Positions 25,840-33,593 of a DNA stretch of 64,000 bases are shown here, piece by piece. A program made the position numbers and the translations under genes. The notes under the pieces were generated by a model. It did no database searches and was not told the origin of the DNA. It saw nothing but the letters and a program-made list of their open reading frames with translations. Source of the stretch: Myxococcus qinghaiensis (GTDB taxonomy: Bacteria > Myxococcota > Myxococcia > Myxococcales > Myxococcaceae); contig NZ_JAKCFA010000024.1 of the NCBI RefSeq assembly GCF_024198215.1, forward strand, positions 62,001-126,000, in the 5' to 3' direction. Numbering within the stretch: the first letter of the stretch is position 1; every line of letters begins with the position of its first letter.

Positions 25840-27360
25840 TCACTGCCCGGGCGGAGGGAATGGGGGCGGCTGGAAGGCGGGCACGGGCAGCTCCACGCGC
25901 GCCGGGAGCCCGCGGGTGTCGCCTGTCTTGAGGAACTTCACCACCTGGGCCAGCAGCTCCGGGTACTTCGCGAAGACGGGAGCCCGCGTGTGGTGCGCGC
26001 CCCGGTGGACCTGGACGACGCGACCGTTGGCGAACCAGGGCAGCAGGCCCAGCGCGTTCTCGAGGGGTGTCGAGGTGTCCCAGTCTCCGTGGAACATGAG
26101 CACGGGAATCGGGCTCTGCACCGGGAGGCGCACCCCGTCACCGATATCGGGCGTCGGCCACGCCTCCTCGGAGGCCATCAGCGCGTCGAAGTCGACGGCG
26201 CCCAGCAGCTCCAGGCCCGCGTCGGTCTTCAACAGATGTCGGCGCTCGGCGGACACCGCGAGACTGCTGTCAATCAGTGGCGCGATGAGCCGGACGGGTG
26301 ACTCGACGTCCTGACGCTCCGAGAGGACCTCGCGCGCCCAGTCGTCATAGCGGCGGTAGTACAGGGAGAGGACGAAGGCGGGCCAGGACGCCGCGGGCCG
26401 GAGCAGTGAGCCCTGGAAGTCCTCCAGGCCGAGCGCCACCGTTCGCGCCGTCCCCGTCTTCGCGTCCTGGACCGTGACTTCGATGGGCCCGGCGGAGAGG
26501 CGCTCCCGCACCGCGCGCACTGCCGCCATCACTCCGCCCCGGGGCAGGTAGGGCTGGAGCGCGGGAGAGCGGTCCGCATCCCAGGCGATGCGCTGGAGGG
26601 ACGCGAAGATGTGCGAAGGCATGTCATGGCTGTTGTCGAGCGGCTCGACGCCCGAGAGCAGCGCCCTCGCCACGAGGTCGGGATGCAGCCGCATCACCGC
26701 CAGGCTCCACTGCGAGCCGAAGCTCTGTCCCGACAGCGAAATCCGCCGATAGCCGAGCGCCTTGCTCAGCGCCTTCACGTCCTCCGCGTACTCGACGAGG
26801 TTGTAGCCGGACAGGTCCTTGTCGGGATGGGCCGCCACCGCGTCCTGGGCCAGCGTCACCATCGCCTCCGCATCCGCCGCCAGCGAGCGCGGTTGCCCGA
26901 GCGACAGCGTCCGCCGGGACACCGTCAGGATTTCCCCGCGCGGCGAGTAGCCCCGCTGGTCCACCACCACCACGTCACCCACGGCCCGGTAGGGAAGGAT
27001 TCCCTCCAGCTGGCTCTTCGCCGCGTCGTCGTGGTCCGTGAAGGCGTTGAGATACGAGCGCGCCGGGCCTCCCGGAAGGATGAACACCGGCGGAGCACTG
27101 GTGGGCTTCGCCGCGCGGATGCGAGCGAACCCGATGCCGATGACGCGGCTTCGCTTCGCGCTCCGGTTCTCCGGGACATAGAAGGTGCCCAGCTCGTAGC
27201 GGAGCGTCTCGCCGGACGGCGTCTTCGTCGTTCCGGTCTCCACCACCAGCTCTCCCGCCTTGCGAATCCCCACCGTATCGGTGGCGCGGGCCTCCGGGGC
27301 AAGCACCAGCAACCAGATGACAGCTACAACGGAAGATGTCTTATCGAGGCGCAGGGTCAT
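25840..27360 (-). CDS. Secreted TAP-like alpha/beta hydrolase (S33-type)
   Basis: 506 residues. A signal peptide ends at ~27 (EARA-T). The fold shows VFILPGGPARSYL (oxyanion loop with the HGGPG-like form), GDVVVVDQRGYSPRG, ISLSGQSFGSQWSLAV with the nucleophile Ser at ~213, and near the end PVLMFHGDWDTSTPLENAL (acid) and GAHHTRA (His). This layout, with a ~150-residue helical lid between the Ser and the acid, is that of tripeptidyl/prolyl aminopeptidase-like enzymes. Exported peptidases fit prey-protein use. The GGAGGAG at the start abuts the ATG with no spacer, so the true start is slightly uncertain. The C-terminus is Pro-rich. Confidence 0.85.
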   Translation of the reverse strand: MTLRLDKTSSVVAVIWLLVLAPEARATDTVGIRKAGELVVETGTTKTPSGETLRYELGTFYVPENRSAKRSRVIGIGFARIRAAKPTSAPPVFILPGGPARSYLNAFTDHDDAAKSQLEGILPYRAVGDVVVVDQRGYSPRGEILTVSRRTLSLGQPRSLAADAEAMVTLAQDAVAAHPDKDLSGYNLVEYAEDVKALSKALGYRRISLSGQSFGSQWSLAVMRLHPDLVARALLSGVEPLDNSHDMPSHIFASLQRIAWDADRSPALQPYLPRGGVMAAVRAVRERLSAGPIEVTVQDAKTGTARTVALGLEDFQGSLLRPAASWPAFVLSLYYRRYDDWAREVLSERQDVESPVRLIAPLIDSSLAVSAERRHLLKTDAGLELLGAVDFDALMASEEAWPTPDIGDGVRLPVQSPIPVLMFHGDWDTSTPLENALGLLPWFANGRVVQVHRGAHHTRAPVFAKYPELLAQVVKFLKTGDTRGLPARVELPVPAFQPPPFPPPGQ

Positions 27361-27395
27361 CTCCTCCGAGGGAGGGTAACCGGGCGCGAGGCGGT

Positions 27396-28313
27396 TTACT
27401 CCCGCCTCCGAGCGACTTCTGGCAGGAGCCCCAGGGCCTTCGACGTGGCCCGGGCCTCGGCGAGCAGCCAGGTCTTGAAGGCGACCACGTCCCGGCGGCT
27501 CGACAGGGGTCGGGGGTGGACCAGCCAGTAGCCGAAGTCGTTGGGCAACACCTGCGTGAAGGGCTGGACCAGCCGGCCCGCCTTCAGGTCATCCGCGGCG
27601 AGCAGCAATCGCCCGAGCGCCACGCCATCACCCTGTCGCGCGGCCTGGAGCACCAGCCCCGCGTCGTTGAACGCGAAGCCCTTGCCGGTGTCCACGCCGT
27701 CGACGCCGGCCGCCTCCAGCCAGCGGCGCCACCCATCCTTCGGCGTGTCATGGAGGAGCCGCACCTTGGCCAGGTCCGACGGTGAGCGCAGCTTCCTGGC
27801 GAGCGCCGGACTGCACACGGGCGCGAGCACCTCCGGCGCGAGCTGCTCCGCCTTCAGCCCCGTCCACCGTCCCAGCCCGGAGCGGATGCCCACGTCGAAG
27901 CGGTCGTCCAGGAAGTCCCACAGCTCCGACGCGCTGCTCAGGTGCAGCTCGATATCCGGATGGAGCCGACGAAAGCCCTCCAGGCGGGGAAGGAGCCAGG
28001 ACGAGGCGAACGAGGGCAGCACGGTGAGCCGCAGGGGCCCCTGCTCCGCTTCGTACAGCCGCGTGGTGGCTTCCGAAAGGCGCTCGAACACGGGCGTCAG
28101 CTCGCGCAGGTACGCCTGCCCCTTCGCCGTCAGCGTCAGCGCGTGTCCCCGGCGGTCGAAGAGGGAGACGCCGAGCCAGTCCTCCAACTGGCGCACCTGG
28201 TGGCTGATGGCCGCCTGGGTGACGCGCAGCTCCATGGCGGCGCGGGTGAAGCTCAGGTGTCGCGCCCCGGCCTCGAAGGCCCGCAGGGCGCCGAGCGGTG
28301 GAATGCGGCGCAT
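27396..28313 (-). CDS. LysR-family regulator (GcvA-like)
   Basis: 305 residues. It opens with IPPLGALRAFEAGARHLSF and the helix-turn-helix AAMELRVTQAAISHQVRQLE, and FDRRGHALTLTAKG completes the wing, as in GcvA/AmpR-type LysR proteins. The effector domain follows from ~90. It is divergent from the LysE-type exporter at 28436. The CTCGAT-N11-ATCGAG box lies one base from its start codon, so it probably represses itself and controls the exporter in response to the exported amino acid or a relative. Confidence 0.93.
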   Translation of the reverse strand: MRRIPPLGALRAFEAGARHLSFTRAAMELRVTQAAISHQVRQLEDWLGVSLFDRRGHALTLTAKGQAYLRELTPVFERLSEATTRLYEAEQGPLRLTVLPSFASSWLLPRLEGFRRLHPDIELHLSSASELWDFLDDRFDVGIRSGLGRWTGLKAEQLAPEVLAPVCSPALARKLRSPSDLAKVRLLHDTPKDGWRRWLEAAGVDGVDTGKGFAFNDAGLVLQAARQGDGVALGRLLLAADDLKAGRLVQPFTQVLPNDFGYWLVHPRPLSSRRDVVAFKTWLLAEARATSKALGLLPEVARRRE

Positions 28314-28314
28314 G

Positions 28315-28337
28315 CTCGATGAGCTCCCTTTATCGAG
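28315..28337. promoter_or_regulatory. LysR-type T-N11-A operator
   Basis: CTCGAT (28315-28320) and ATCGAG (28332-28337) are perfect inverted half-sites around 11 bases, the classical T-N11-A box of LysR regulators. The box begins one base before the regulator's start codon on the minus strand and is 98 bases before the exporter start. Its position allows the regulator to block its own transcription or translation start and to act on the exporter promoter. Confidence 0.75.
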
Positions 28338-28435
28338 CGCGCGAGGATAGCTCGCTGGGTGACCGACTCGAAATGGAGTTTGTGTGGTGGCTCGCGCCCC
28401 ACCACGACGACAGGGGGCGCGTGGGGGCTTTCGCC

Positions 28436-29041
28436 ATGATTCCCGCTGAAGTGTGGGTGATGTTCCTGGGCTACACCGTGCCGATGGTCTTCAGTCCCGG
28501 GCCCGGCAACACGGTGCTCGCCACCGCGGGCGGACGCTTCGGCATCCGGGGCTCGCTGCCGTTCTGGACAGGCTTCGAGGTGGCCAACGTCGCGCTCTGT
28601 CTGCTCTACGGCCTGGGGCTGGGACGCGTGCTGCAAGGGATTCCCGCGCTGCACGACCTCCTGCGCTGGTGCAGCGTCGCGTACCTGCTCTACCTCGCCT
28701 GGGGCTTCTTCCGCGCCTCCAGCCCGTCCTCCGCAACGACGGAGGAGCCGGAGCGGCTCGGCTTCGTCGAGGGCCTCGTCACGGTGGCCCTCAACCCCAA
28801 GATTCACTCGATGATCGTGGTGATGTTCTCCCAGTTCCTGAACCCGGAGGGAGGCATGCTCTCGCAGGCCGCGCAGCTCACCGCGGCCTTCCTCGTCGTC
28901 TGCGTGGCGTGCCACTTCCCCTGGGTCTACGGAGGGAAGCTCATCCTGGGACGCTTCCGCTCCGAGCGCGCCCTGCGCATCCAGGGCTGGACGTTCGGCG
29001 CCTGCATGGTCGCCGTCGCCGCCTACGTGGCCGTCGCGTGA
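28436..29041 (+). CDS. LysE/RhtB-family amino-acid exporter
   Basis: 201 residues, the standard length. The start is placed at the ATG at 28436 because MIPAEVWVMFLGYTVPMVFS is the usual first helix; upstream in-frame codons encode a polar tail. VFSPGPGNTVLATAGGRFGIRGSL holds the family's conserved P-G-P loop. There are about six hydrophobic helices. The family exports lysine, threonine, homoserine lactones or similar compounds across the inner membrane. It is paired divergently with a LysR regulator, a frequent arrangement for these exporters. It ends four bases before the convergent gene. Confidence 0.92.
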   Translation: MIPAEVWVMFLGYTVPMVFSPGPGNTVLATAGGRFGIRGSLPFWTGFEVANVALCLLYGLGLGRVLQGIPALHDLLRWCSVAYLLYLAWGFFRASSPSSATTEEPERLGFVEGLVTVALNPKIHSMIVVMFSQFLNPEGGMLSQAAQLTAAFLVVCVACHFPWVYGGKLILGRFRSERALRIQGWTFGACMVAVAAYVAVA

Positions 29042-29045
29042 GTCA

Positions 29046-29822
29046 CTAGTCCGACCAGGTCATCACCTCGATGAAGCGGACGGAGTCGCGGGCGGGGTTG
29101 ACCGACACCACCACGTAGCCGCCAATGTCACCCGGGCCCGTGCGGCCGTAGGAGTCATGCCAGGACGCGACATAGTAGCGGGCTCCCGTTCCCGCGTTCG
29201 CGCTCAGCCAGGCGAGCGCGCCGTTCACCTCGGCCGCGCTCGGCGCCTGGCCAAAAATCGTCGAGCCAAGCTTCGCGCTCAGCTCCGCGTACGTGACGGG
29301 AGCGAAGGTGGACGGCTGCGGACCGAAGTAGCCGTAATAGGTCCACATGAGCGTCGTCTGGTTCACCACGCCCTCGTCATCCAAGAGGCCACCCTCCTGA
29401 ATCCACGCGTTGCTCGCCAGGCGGCCGCTCGCGCCGAAAATCTGCGCGGGCGTCTGGGCCGGTGACGCCACGTCGAGCGGGGAGGAGGTCGCCGCCCCGT
29501 CATTCAGCTCGTGATAGCGGAGCAGGTAGTCCCGCGCCGAGGTGTCGATGCCCGCGAGGAACGTGGGGCTCGCGACCTTGCCGGCGAGATAGGTGTACTC
29601 GGCGGCATCCGTCTGCCCGTCGTCGGAGCTGAGGAACGCCTCCAGCGCGGTCTTCATCTCCGAGCGCACCACCGTCGTCCCACCAGTGCTGCCGCTCGCA
29701 CGGGCCGCCGTCATCCGGGACTCGAACAAGGGGATGGAATAGGTGCTGCCCCACGCGAAGGCGGCGGGAGCGGCGACGACGGACAACACACAGAGCGCGG
29801 CACGCAGCGAAAAGGACTTCAT
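29046..29822 (-). CDS. Secreted protein of unknown function
   Basis: 258 residues. Residues 1-23 are a signal peptide (AFA-W). The mature protein starts WGSTYSIPLFESRM and includes AEYTYLAGKVASPTFLAGID, TTLMWTYYGYFGPQPSTFAPVTYAEL split by loops, and ends YYVASWHDSYGRTG...GGYVVVSVNP with WHDSYG conserved-looking. A Thr/Ser-rich patch near residue 45 follows. No family was recognised. There is no membrane anchor or lipobox, so it should be soluble in the periplasm or medium. Confidence 0.75.
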   Translation of the reverse strand: MKSFSLRAALCVLSVVAAPAAFAWGSTYSIPLFESRMTAARASGSTGGTTVVRSEMKTALEAFLSSDDGQTDAAEYTYLAGKVASPTFLAGIDTSARDYLLRYHELNDGAATSSPLDVASPAQTPAQIFGASGRLASNAWIQEGGLLDDEGVVNQTTLMWTYYGYFGPQPSTFAPVTYAELSAKLGSTIFGQAPSAAEVNGALAWLSANAGTGARYYVASWHDSYGRTGPGDIGGYVVVSVNPARDSVRFIEVMTWSD

Positions 29823-29957
29823 GGGTGTGGGGCCTTTCTGGCCGCCCGGGAGTCGGACGGGACAAAGCTGTTATTCGAGCATACAAAGCCAATCTCGGAT
29901 AAATCATTATCAGGGGTGAAACACCTGCCACACAGACATCCGCGACTGGAGATGTTC

Positions 29958-32462
29958 ATGCTCACTCAAAGAACCGGCCTGCTCCGGTTGGTGTTGTTGA
30001 CGTTTTCCTCCGTGGCGGTCCTGGGCTCGACGCCTGGCTGGGCCCAGACGGTGTTGGACCTGTCGCCGTCGAATCGGCGCGCACCCATCGCCGGGCTACC
30101 AGACTGGTCCAAGGCGGGCTACCGGGGCGGGCAGAACCTGCCAGGTGAGGCGGACATCAATCCGGACGCGGCGTGCCGGGTGACACCGGCGGAGCTGGCG
30201 GCGAACCACGGCGTGATTCCGAATGATGGCGTGGACGACACCGCGGGCCTCCAGGCCGCCCTCGATTCCCTGCGTACGGTGTGCACCCCTGGCGCCTCGT
30301 TCACGAAGCTCTCGCTGCTCTCACTGCCCGCGGGCCAGCTCGACGTGTCCCGTCAGCTCAGCGTGGACGCCAGCTACGTCATCATCCGGGGTGCGGGCTC
30401 CTCTCCGGTGACGGGCACGAAGCTGGTGTTCCGCCCCGATGTGAACACCCGCTACGACACGCTGACGTCGGATGGGGGTGACTGGGACGAGGACACCATG
30501 ACGCACGGCGAGGGCAAGGGCGGCTGGCTGTGGCCCGGCCGGGGCCTGTTCCGGGTGCAGTCGCGCCAGGTCCACACGGCGTACGACGACGACTACGAGA
30601 CGGCCCCCGCCAACCGCGCCGACATCTTCGAAGGCACCGTGAATGTCCATTGGAAGGCCGGCGTGAAGCTCCGCGCGAAGCCGGGCGAGACGGGCTTCGC
30701 CGCGCGCACCGGCGACACGGTGGTGTACCTGGCGACCAACTCCTCCGCGCTGGCCGTGGGCAGGCTCGTCAACATCCGCGCCGCCAACTCGCGCGCCTTC
30801 TACGCGGAGCAGCAGGCGCTGCCCACCGAGCACGCGCTGTCCAACCTGCACATGCGTCAGCAGCTCTTCCGCATCGTCGCCGTGGACTCGGGCAACAGGA
30901 CGCTCACCCTGGACAAGCCGCTGGAGTACGACGTGCCGGTGACGTCGACTTCGGATGGCTCGGCCTCCATCGACGGCACGGTGTACGACTCCAAGGCGGC
31001 TCCGCTCGTCGACCCCATCGTCGGCGTCGGCATCGAGAACCTGTACTTCACGCAGGAGGTGCCGGGGGTGAGCGCGTCGGCCGCGCTCCACAACTATGGC
31101 AACCTGGCGCCCGCGTACGAGATGCACGGCATCGTCTTCAAGTGGGCCGCGGACTCCTGGGTGCGCGGCATCCGCGCGGAGATGACGGGCTCGCATCCCA
31201 TCGTCACGGAGGAGGCGAAGAACCTCCAGATTGTCGACAACGTGTTCGACGGCGCGTGGAACAAGGGCAAGGGCGGCAACGGCTACTTCCGAGGCTCCCG
31301 CGTCTGGGACTCGCTCTACGCCGGCAACACGTCACGCAACCTGCGGCACTTCACCTTCCAGTGGTCCGCGTCCGACAACGTCGTCATCGGCAACGACTTC
31401 GACTCCGACCTCAACCTGCACGGCGGCTGGGAGCGCAGGAACCTCTTCGAGCGCAACGTCAGCGCCGTCCCGTACGCGCACCGCTCCGGCAACTGCAACT
31501 CCCACTGCGGCGAGGAAGGCGGCGGCGGCCCGGATGACTCGAACTGGTATCCCATCTGGTGGGGCGCCGGAAAGAAGGCGGTGAAGTGGTCCGGCGCCAC
31601 GGGGCCGCAGAACGTCTTCTTCAACAACGTCCTGCGCAAGCAGGTGGGCAATGACACGGCCCCCTACGCCGACTTCTATTCGGAGCCTTCCCGCGTCTAC
31701 CAGTTCGGCTGGTCCGGCTCGGCGTACAAGCACCTGGACATCAACGGGACGCCCATCGCCGACTGGGCGCACGCGGAGACGCTCGACTACTCCGGAGGCC
31801 ATGGCGTGGACACCACGAGGACGGACTCGGCACCGTCGCTGTTCCTCGTCAGCATCGGCGCGCCTCCTCCTCCCGACACCACCCCGCCGAGCGCTCCTTC
31901 CAATCTCCGCGTGACGGCGGTGACGTCCACCAGCGTCACCCTGGCCTGGGACGCGGCCACCGACAACCGGGGCGTCACCGGCTATTCCGTCTGGCTCGGC
32001 GGCAACGTGGCCGCCGCCACGGCGGGCCTGGGTGTGACGCTGCTCGGATTGAGCCCGGCCACGGCGTACTCCTTCACCGTCACCGCGCGGGATGCGGCGG
32101 GCAACGTGTCGGCGCCGAGCGCGGCGGTCATCGCGACCACGGCCCCGGCGGCGGCCTCCGGACTCGTCGCCCACTTCGCCGTGAGCTCCTCCTGGTCCAA
32201 TGGCTACACGGGCCGGTACACGGTGGAGAACCTGGGCACGACGAGCGTCAGCGGGTGGCAGCTGGAGTTCGATTTGCCGGCCGGCACGACGGCGCAGAAC
32301 CCGTTCTCCTCCACGATGACGCGCAACGGGAACCACTACACGTTCCTTCCCGTCAGCCACAACACCGTCATCAAGGCCGGCGCGAGCAAGGAGTTCGGCT
32401 TCACCACCACCGGACTGGGGCAGCCCTTCAACTGCACGCTGAACGGCAACCCCTGCGAGTGA
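29958..32462 (+). CDS. Secreted beta-helix enzyme with FN3 and CBM2 domains
   Basis: 834 residues from the ATG at 29958, chosen over one six bases earlier because GGAG is then six bases away. A signal peptide ends at ~28 (GWAQ). Residues ~60-610 look like a pectate-lyase-type right-handed beta-helix: GVIPNDGVDDTAGLQAALDS at its head, then repeated short strands such as LQIVDNVFDGAWN, YAGNTSRNLRHFTF and VVIGNDFDSDLNL. One FN3 domain (DTTPPSAPSNLRVTAVTSTS) leads to a family-2 carbohydrate-binding module at the end (VENLGTTSVSGWQLEFDLP, ending NCTLNGNPCE). It probably degrades or binds a polysaccharide outside the cell. The catalytic residues are not assignable by eye. Confidence 0.82.
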   Translation: MLTQRTGLLRLVLLTFSSVAVLGSTPGWAQTVLDLSPSNRRAPIAGLPDWSKAGYRGGQNLPGEADINPDAACRVTPAELAANHGVIPNDGVDDTAGLQAALDSLRTVCTPGASFTKLSLLSLPAGQLDVSRQLSVDASYVIIRGAGSSPVTGTKLVFRPDVNTRYDTLTSDGGDWDEDTMTHGEGKGGWLWPGRGLFRVQSRQVHTAYDDDYETAPANRADIFEGTVNVHWKAGVKLRAKPGETGFAARTGDTVVYLATNSSALAVGRLVNIRAANSRAFYAEQQALPTEHALSNLHMRQQLFRIVAVDSGNRTLTLDKPLEYDVPVTSTSDGSASIDGTVYDSKAAPLVDPIVGVGIENLYFTQEVPGVSASAALHNYGNLAPAYEMHGIVFKWAADSWVRGIRAEMTGSHPIVTEEAKNLQIVDNVFDGAWNKGKGGNGYFRGSRVWDSLYAGNTSRNLRHFTFQWSASDNVVIGNDFDSDLNLHGGWERRNLFERNVSAVPYAHRSGNCNSHCGEEGGGGPDDSNWYPIWWGAGKKAVKWSGATGPQNVFFNNVLRKQVGNDTAPYADFYSEPSRVYQFGWSGSAYKHLDINGTPIADWAHAETLDYSGGHGVDTTRTDSAPSLFLVSIGAPPPPDTTPPSAPSNLRVTAVTSTSVTLAWDAATDNRGVTGYSVWLGGNVAAATAGLGVTLLGLSPATAYSFTVTARDAAGNVSAPSAAVIATTAPAAASGLVAHFAVSSSWSNGYTGRYTVENLGTTSVSGWQLEFDLPAGTTAQNPFSSTMTRNGNHYTFLPVSHNTVIKAGASKEFGFTTTGLGQPFNCTLNGNPCE

Positions 32463-32494
32463 GGCGGGCGCGTCGGTGACGCGTGCACCTGGAT

Positions 32495-32520
32495 GGCCCG
32501 GCGCTCGTTCAGGCCGGGCC
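32495..32520. terminator. Bidirectional hairpin between beta-helix and LysR genes
   Basis: GGCCCGGC (32495-32502) and GCCGGGCC (32513-32520), a perfect 8-bp stem with a 10-base loop between two convergent genes. No T run on either side. Confidence 0.6.
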
Positions 32521-32581
32521 CTCTTCACGCCGCGAAGCCGGGCGAGTCACGGGGCCAGTCAGTACCCGAGTCTCCGTCACG

Positions 32582-33493
32582 CTATTCGACGGCGCGCGCC
32601 ACCGAGGACGCATTCGCGAACACCCGGGTGAGCCAGTCGATGAAGACGCGCACGCGGGGCGAGAGCTGGCGGCTCTGGGGATAGAGCAGCGACACGGGCG
32701 TGGGTGACGGCGGATGCTCGGGGAGCACCTCCACGAGCGTCCCCTCCCGAAGCTCCTGCTCCACGTGGTAGCGCGGGAGCTGAATCAGCCCGAGCCCCAG
32801 CTTCGCCACCGAGGCGTACGTCTCCGCTCCCGCCACGGTGACGGTCGCCGGGAGGGTGAGGGTTCGCGGCTCGCCGTCGACCATGAACTCCAGTGGCAGC
32901 ACCGCGCCCGTGGCGGAGGACATGAACCCCACCGCCACGTGGCCTTCGAGTTCTTCGAGATTCGTGGGCGTGCCGTGCCGGGCCAGATAGGCGGGGCTCG
33001 CACAGGTGACTTCTTCGAGCAGCGCCACGCGCCGTCCCACCATGGAGCTGTCCTGGAGGTCTCCCGCGCGGAGGACGCAGTCGATGCCCTCCCGCACCAG
33101 GTCGACCAGCCGGTCCCCTTCTCCCAGGTGGAGCTTCAGGTCCGGGTATTCGGCCAGGAACCCAGGCAGCGCGGGCAGCACGAAGTGCCGGGCCAGGGTG
33201 CCATGAACATCCACCCGGAGCGGCCCTCGGGGCTTGGCGCCGCTGAAGGCGGAGTCCGCGTCCTCCACCTCGCCGAGGATGGTGACGCAGCGTCGGTAGT
33301 AGGCCTCTCCATCGAGCGTCGGCCGGACATGCCGCGTCGTGCGCTGGAGCAGTCGCACGCCCAGCCGGGACTCCAACTGCTTGATGGCCTGCGTGGCCGT
33401 CGAGCGCGGCAGCTCCAGGTCCTGGGCGGCCACCGTGAAGCTGCGCCGCTCCACGATGCGCGTGAACAACCGCATGACGTCCAGCCGGTCCAT
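32582..33493 (-). CDS. LysR-family regulator
   Basis: 303 residues. DVMRLFTRIVERRSFTVAAQ and LELPRSTATQAIKQLESRLG form the winged helix-turn-helix, followed by RLLQRTTRHVRPT. The effector domain (LRVDVHGTLARHFVLPALPG onward) is of the CrgA/YhjC type common in LysR proteins that act on aromatic or quinone stress genes. It has no divergent partner: upstream on the same strand is the OmpA-like gene, separated by a hairpin, so the targets are unknown. Confidence 0.93.
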   Translation of the reverse strand: MDRLDVMRLFTRIVERRSFTVAAQDLELPRSTATQAIKQLESRLGVRLLQRTTRHVRPTLDGEAYYRRCVTILGEVEDADSAFSGAKPRGPLRVDVHGTLARHFVLPALPGFLAEYPDLKLHLGEGDRLVDLVREGIDCVLRAGDLQDSSMVGRRVALLEEVTCASPAYLARHGTPTNLEELEGHVAVGFMSSATGAVLPLEFMVDGEPRTLTLPATVTVAGAETYASVAKLGLGLIQLPRYHVEQELREGTLVEVLPEHPPSPTPVSLLYPQSRQLSPRVRVFIDWLTRVFANASSVARAVE

Positions 33494-33514
33494 CCCGCCT
33501 CCTCACGGTCCGCC

Positions 33515-33548
33515 GGGGCCGAGCACGGCAACTCGAGTGCTCAGCCCC
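33515..33548 (-). terminator. Hairpin terminator after the OmpA-like gene
   Basis: GGGGC-C-GAGCAC (33515-33526) pairs with GTGCTC-A-GCCCC (33537-33548): 11 pairs with one mismatch and a 10-base loop. It starts 46 bases after the stop of the OmpA-like gene and 22 bases before the LysR start, so it likely separates the two transcripts. Confidence 0.6.
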
Positions 33549-33593
33549 AGCGGGTCGCGGGGCACATGGCCCCGCGACTTCCTGCGCTCCGGC

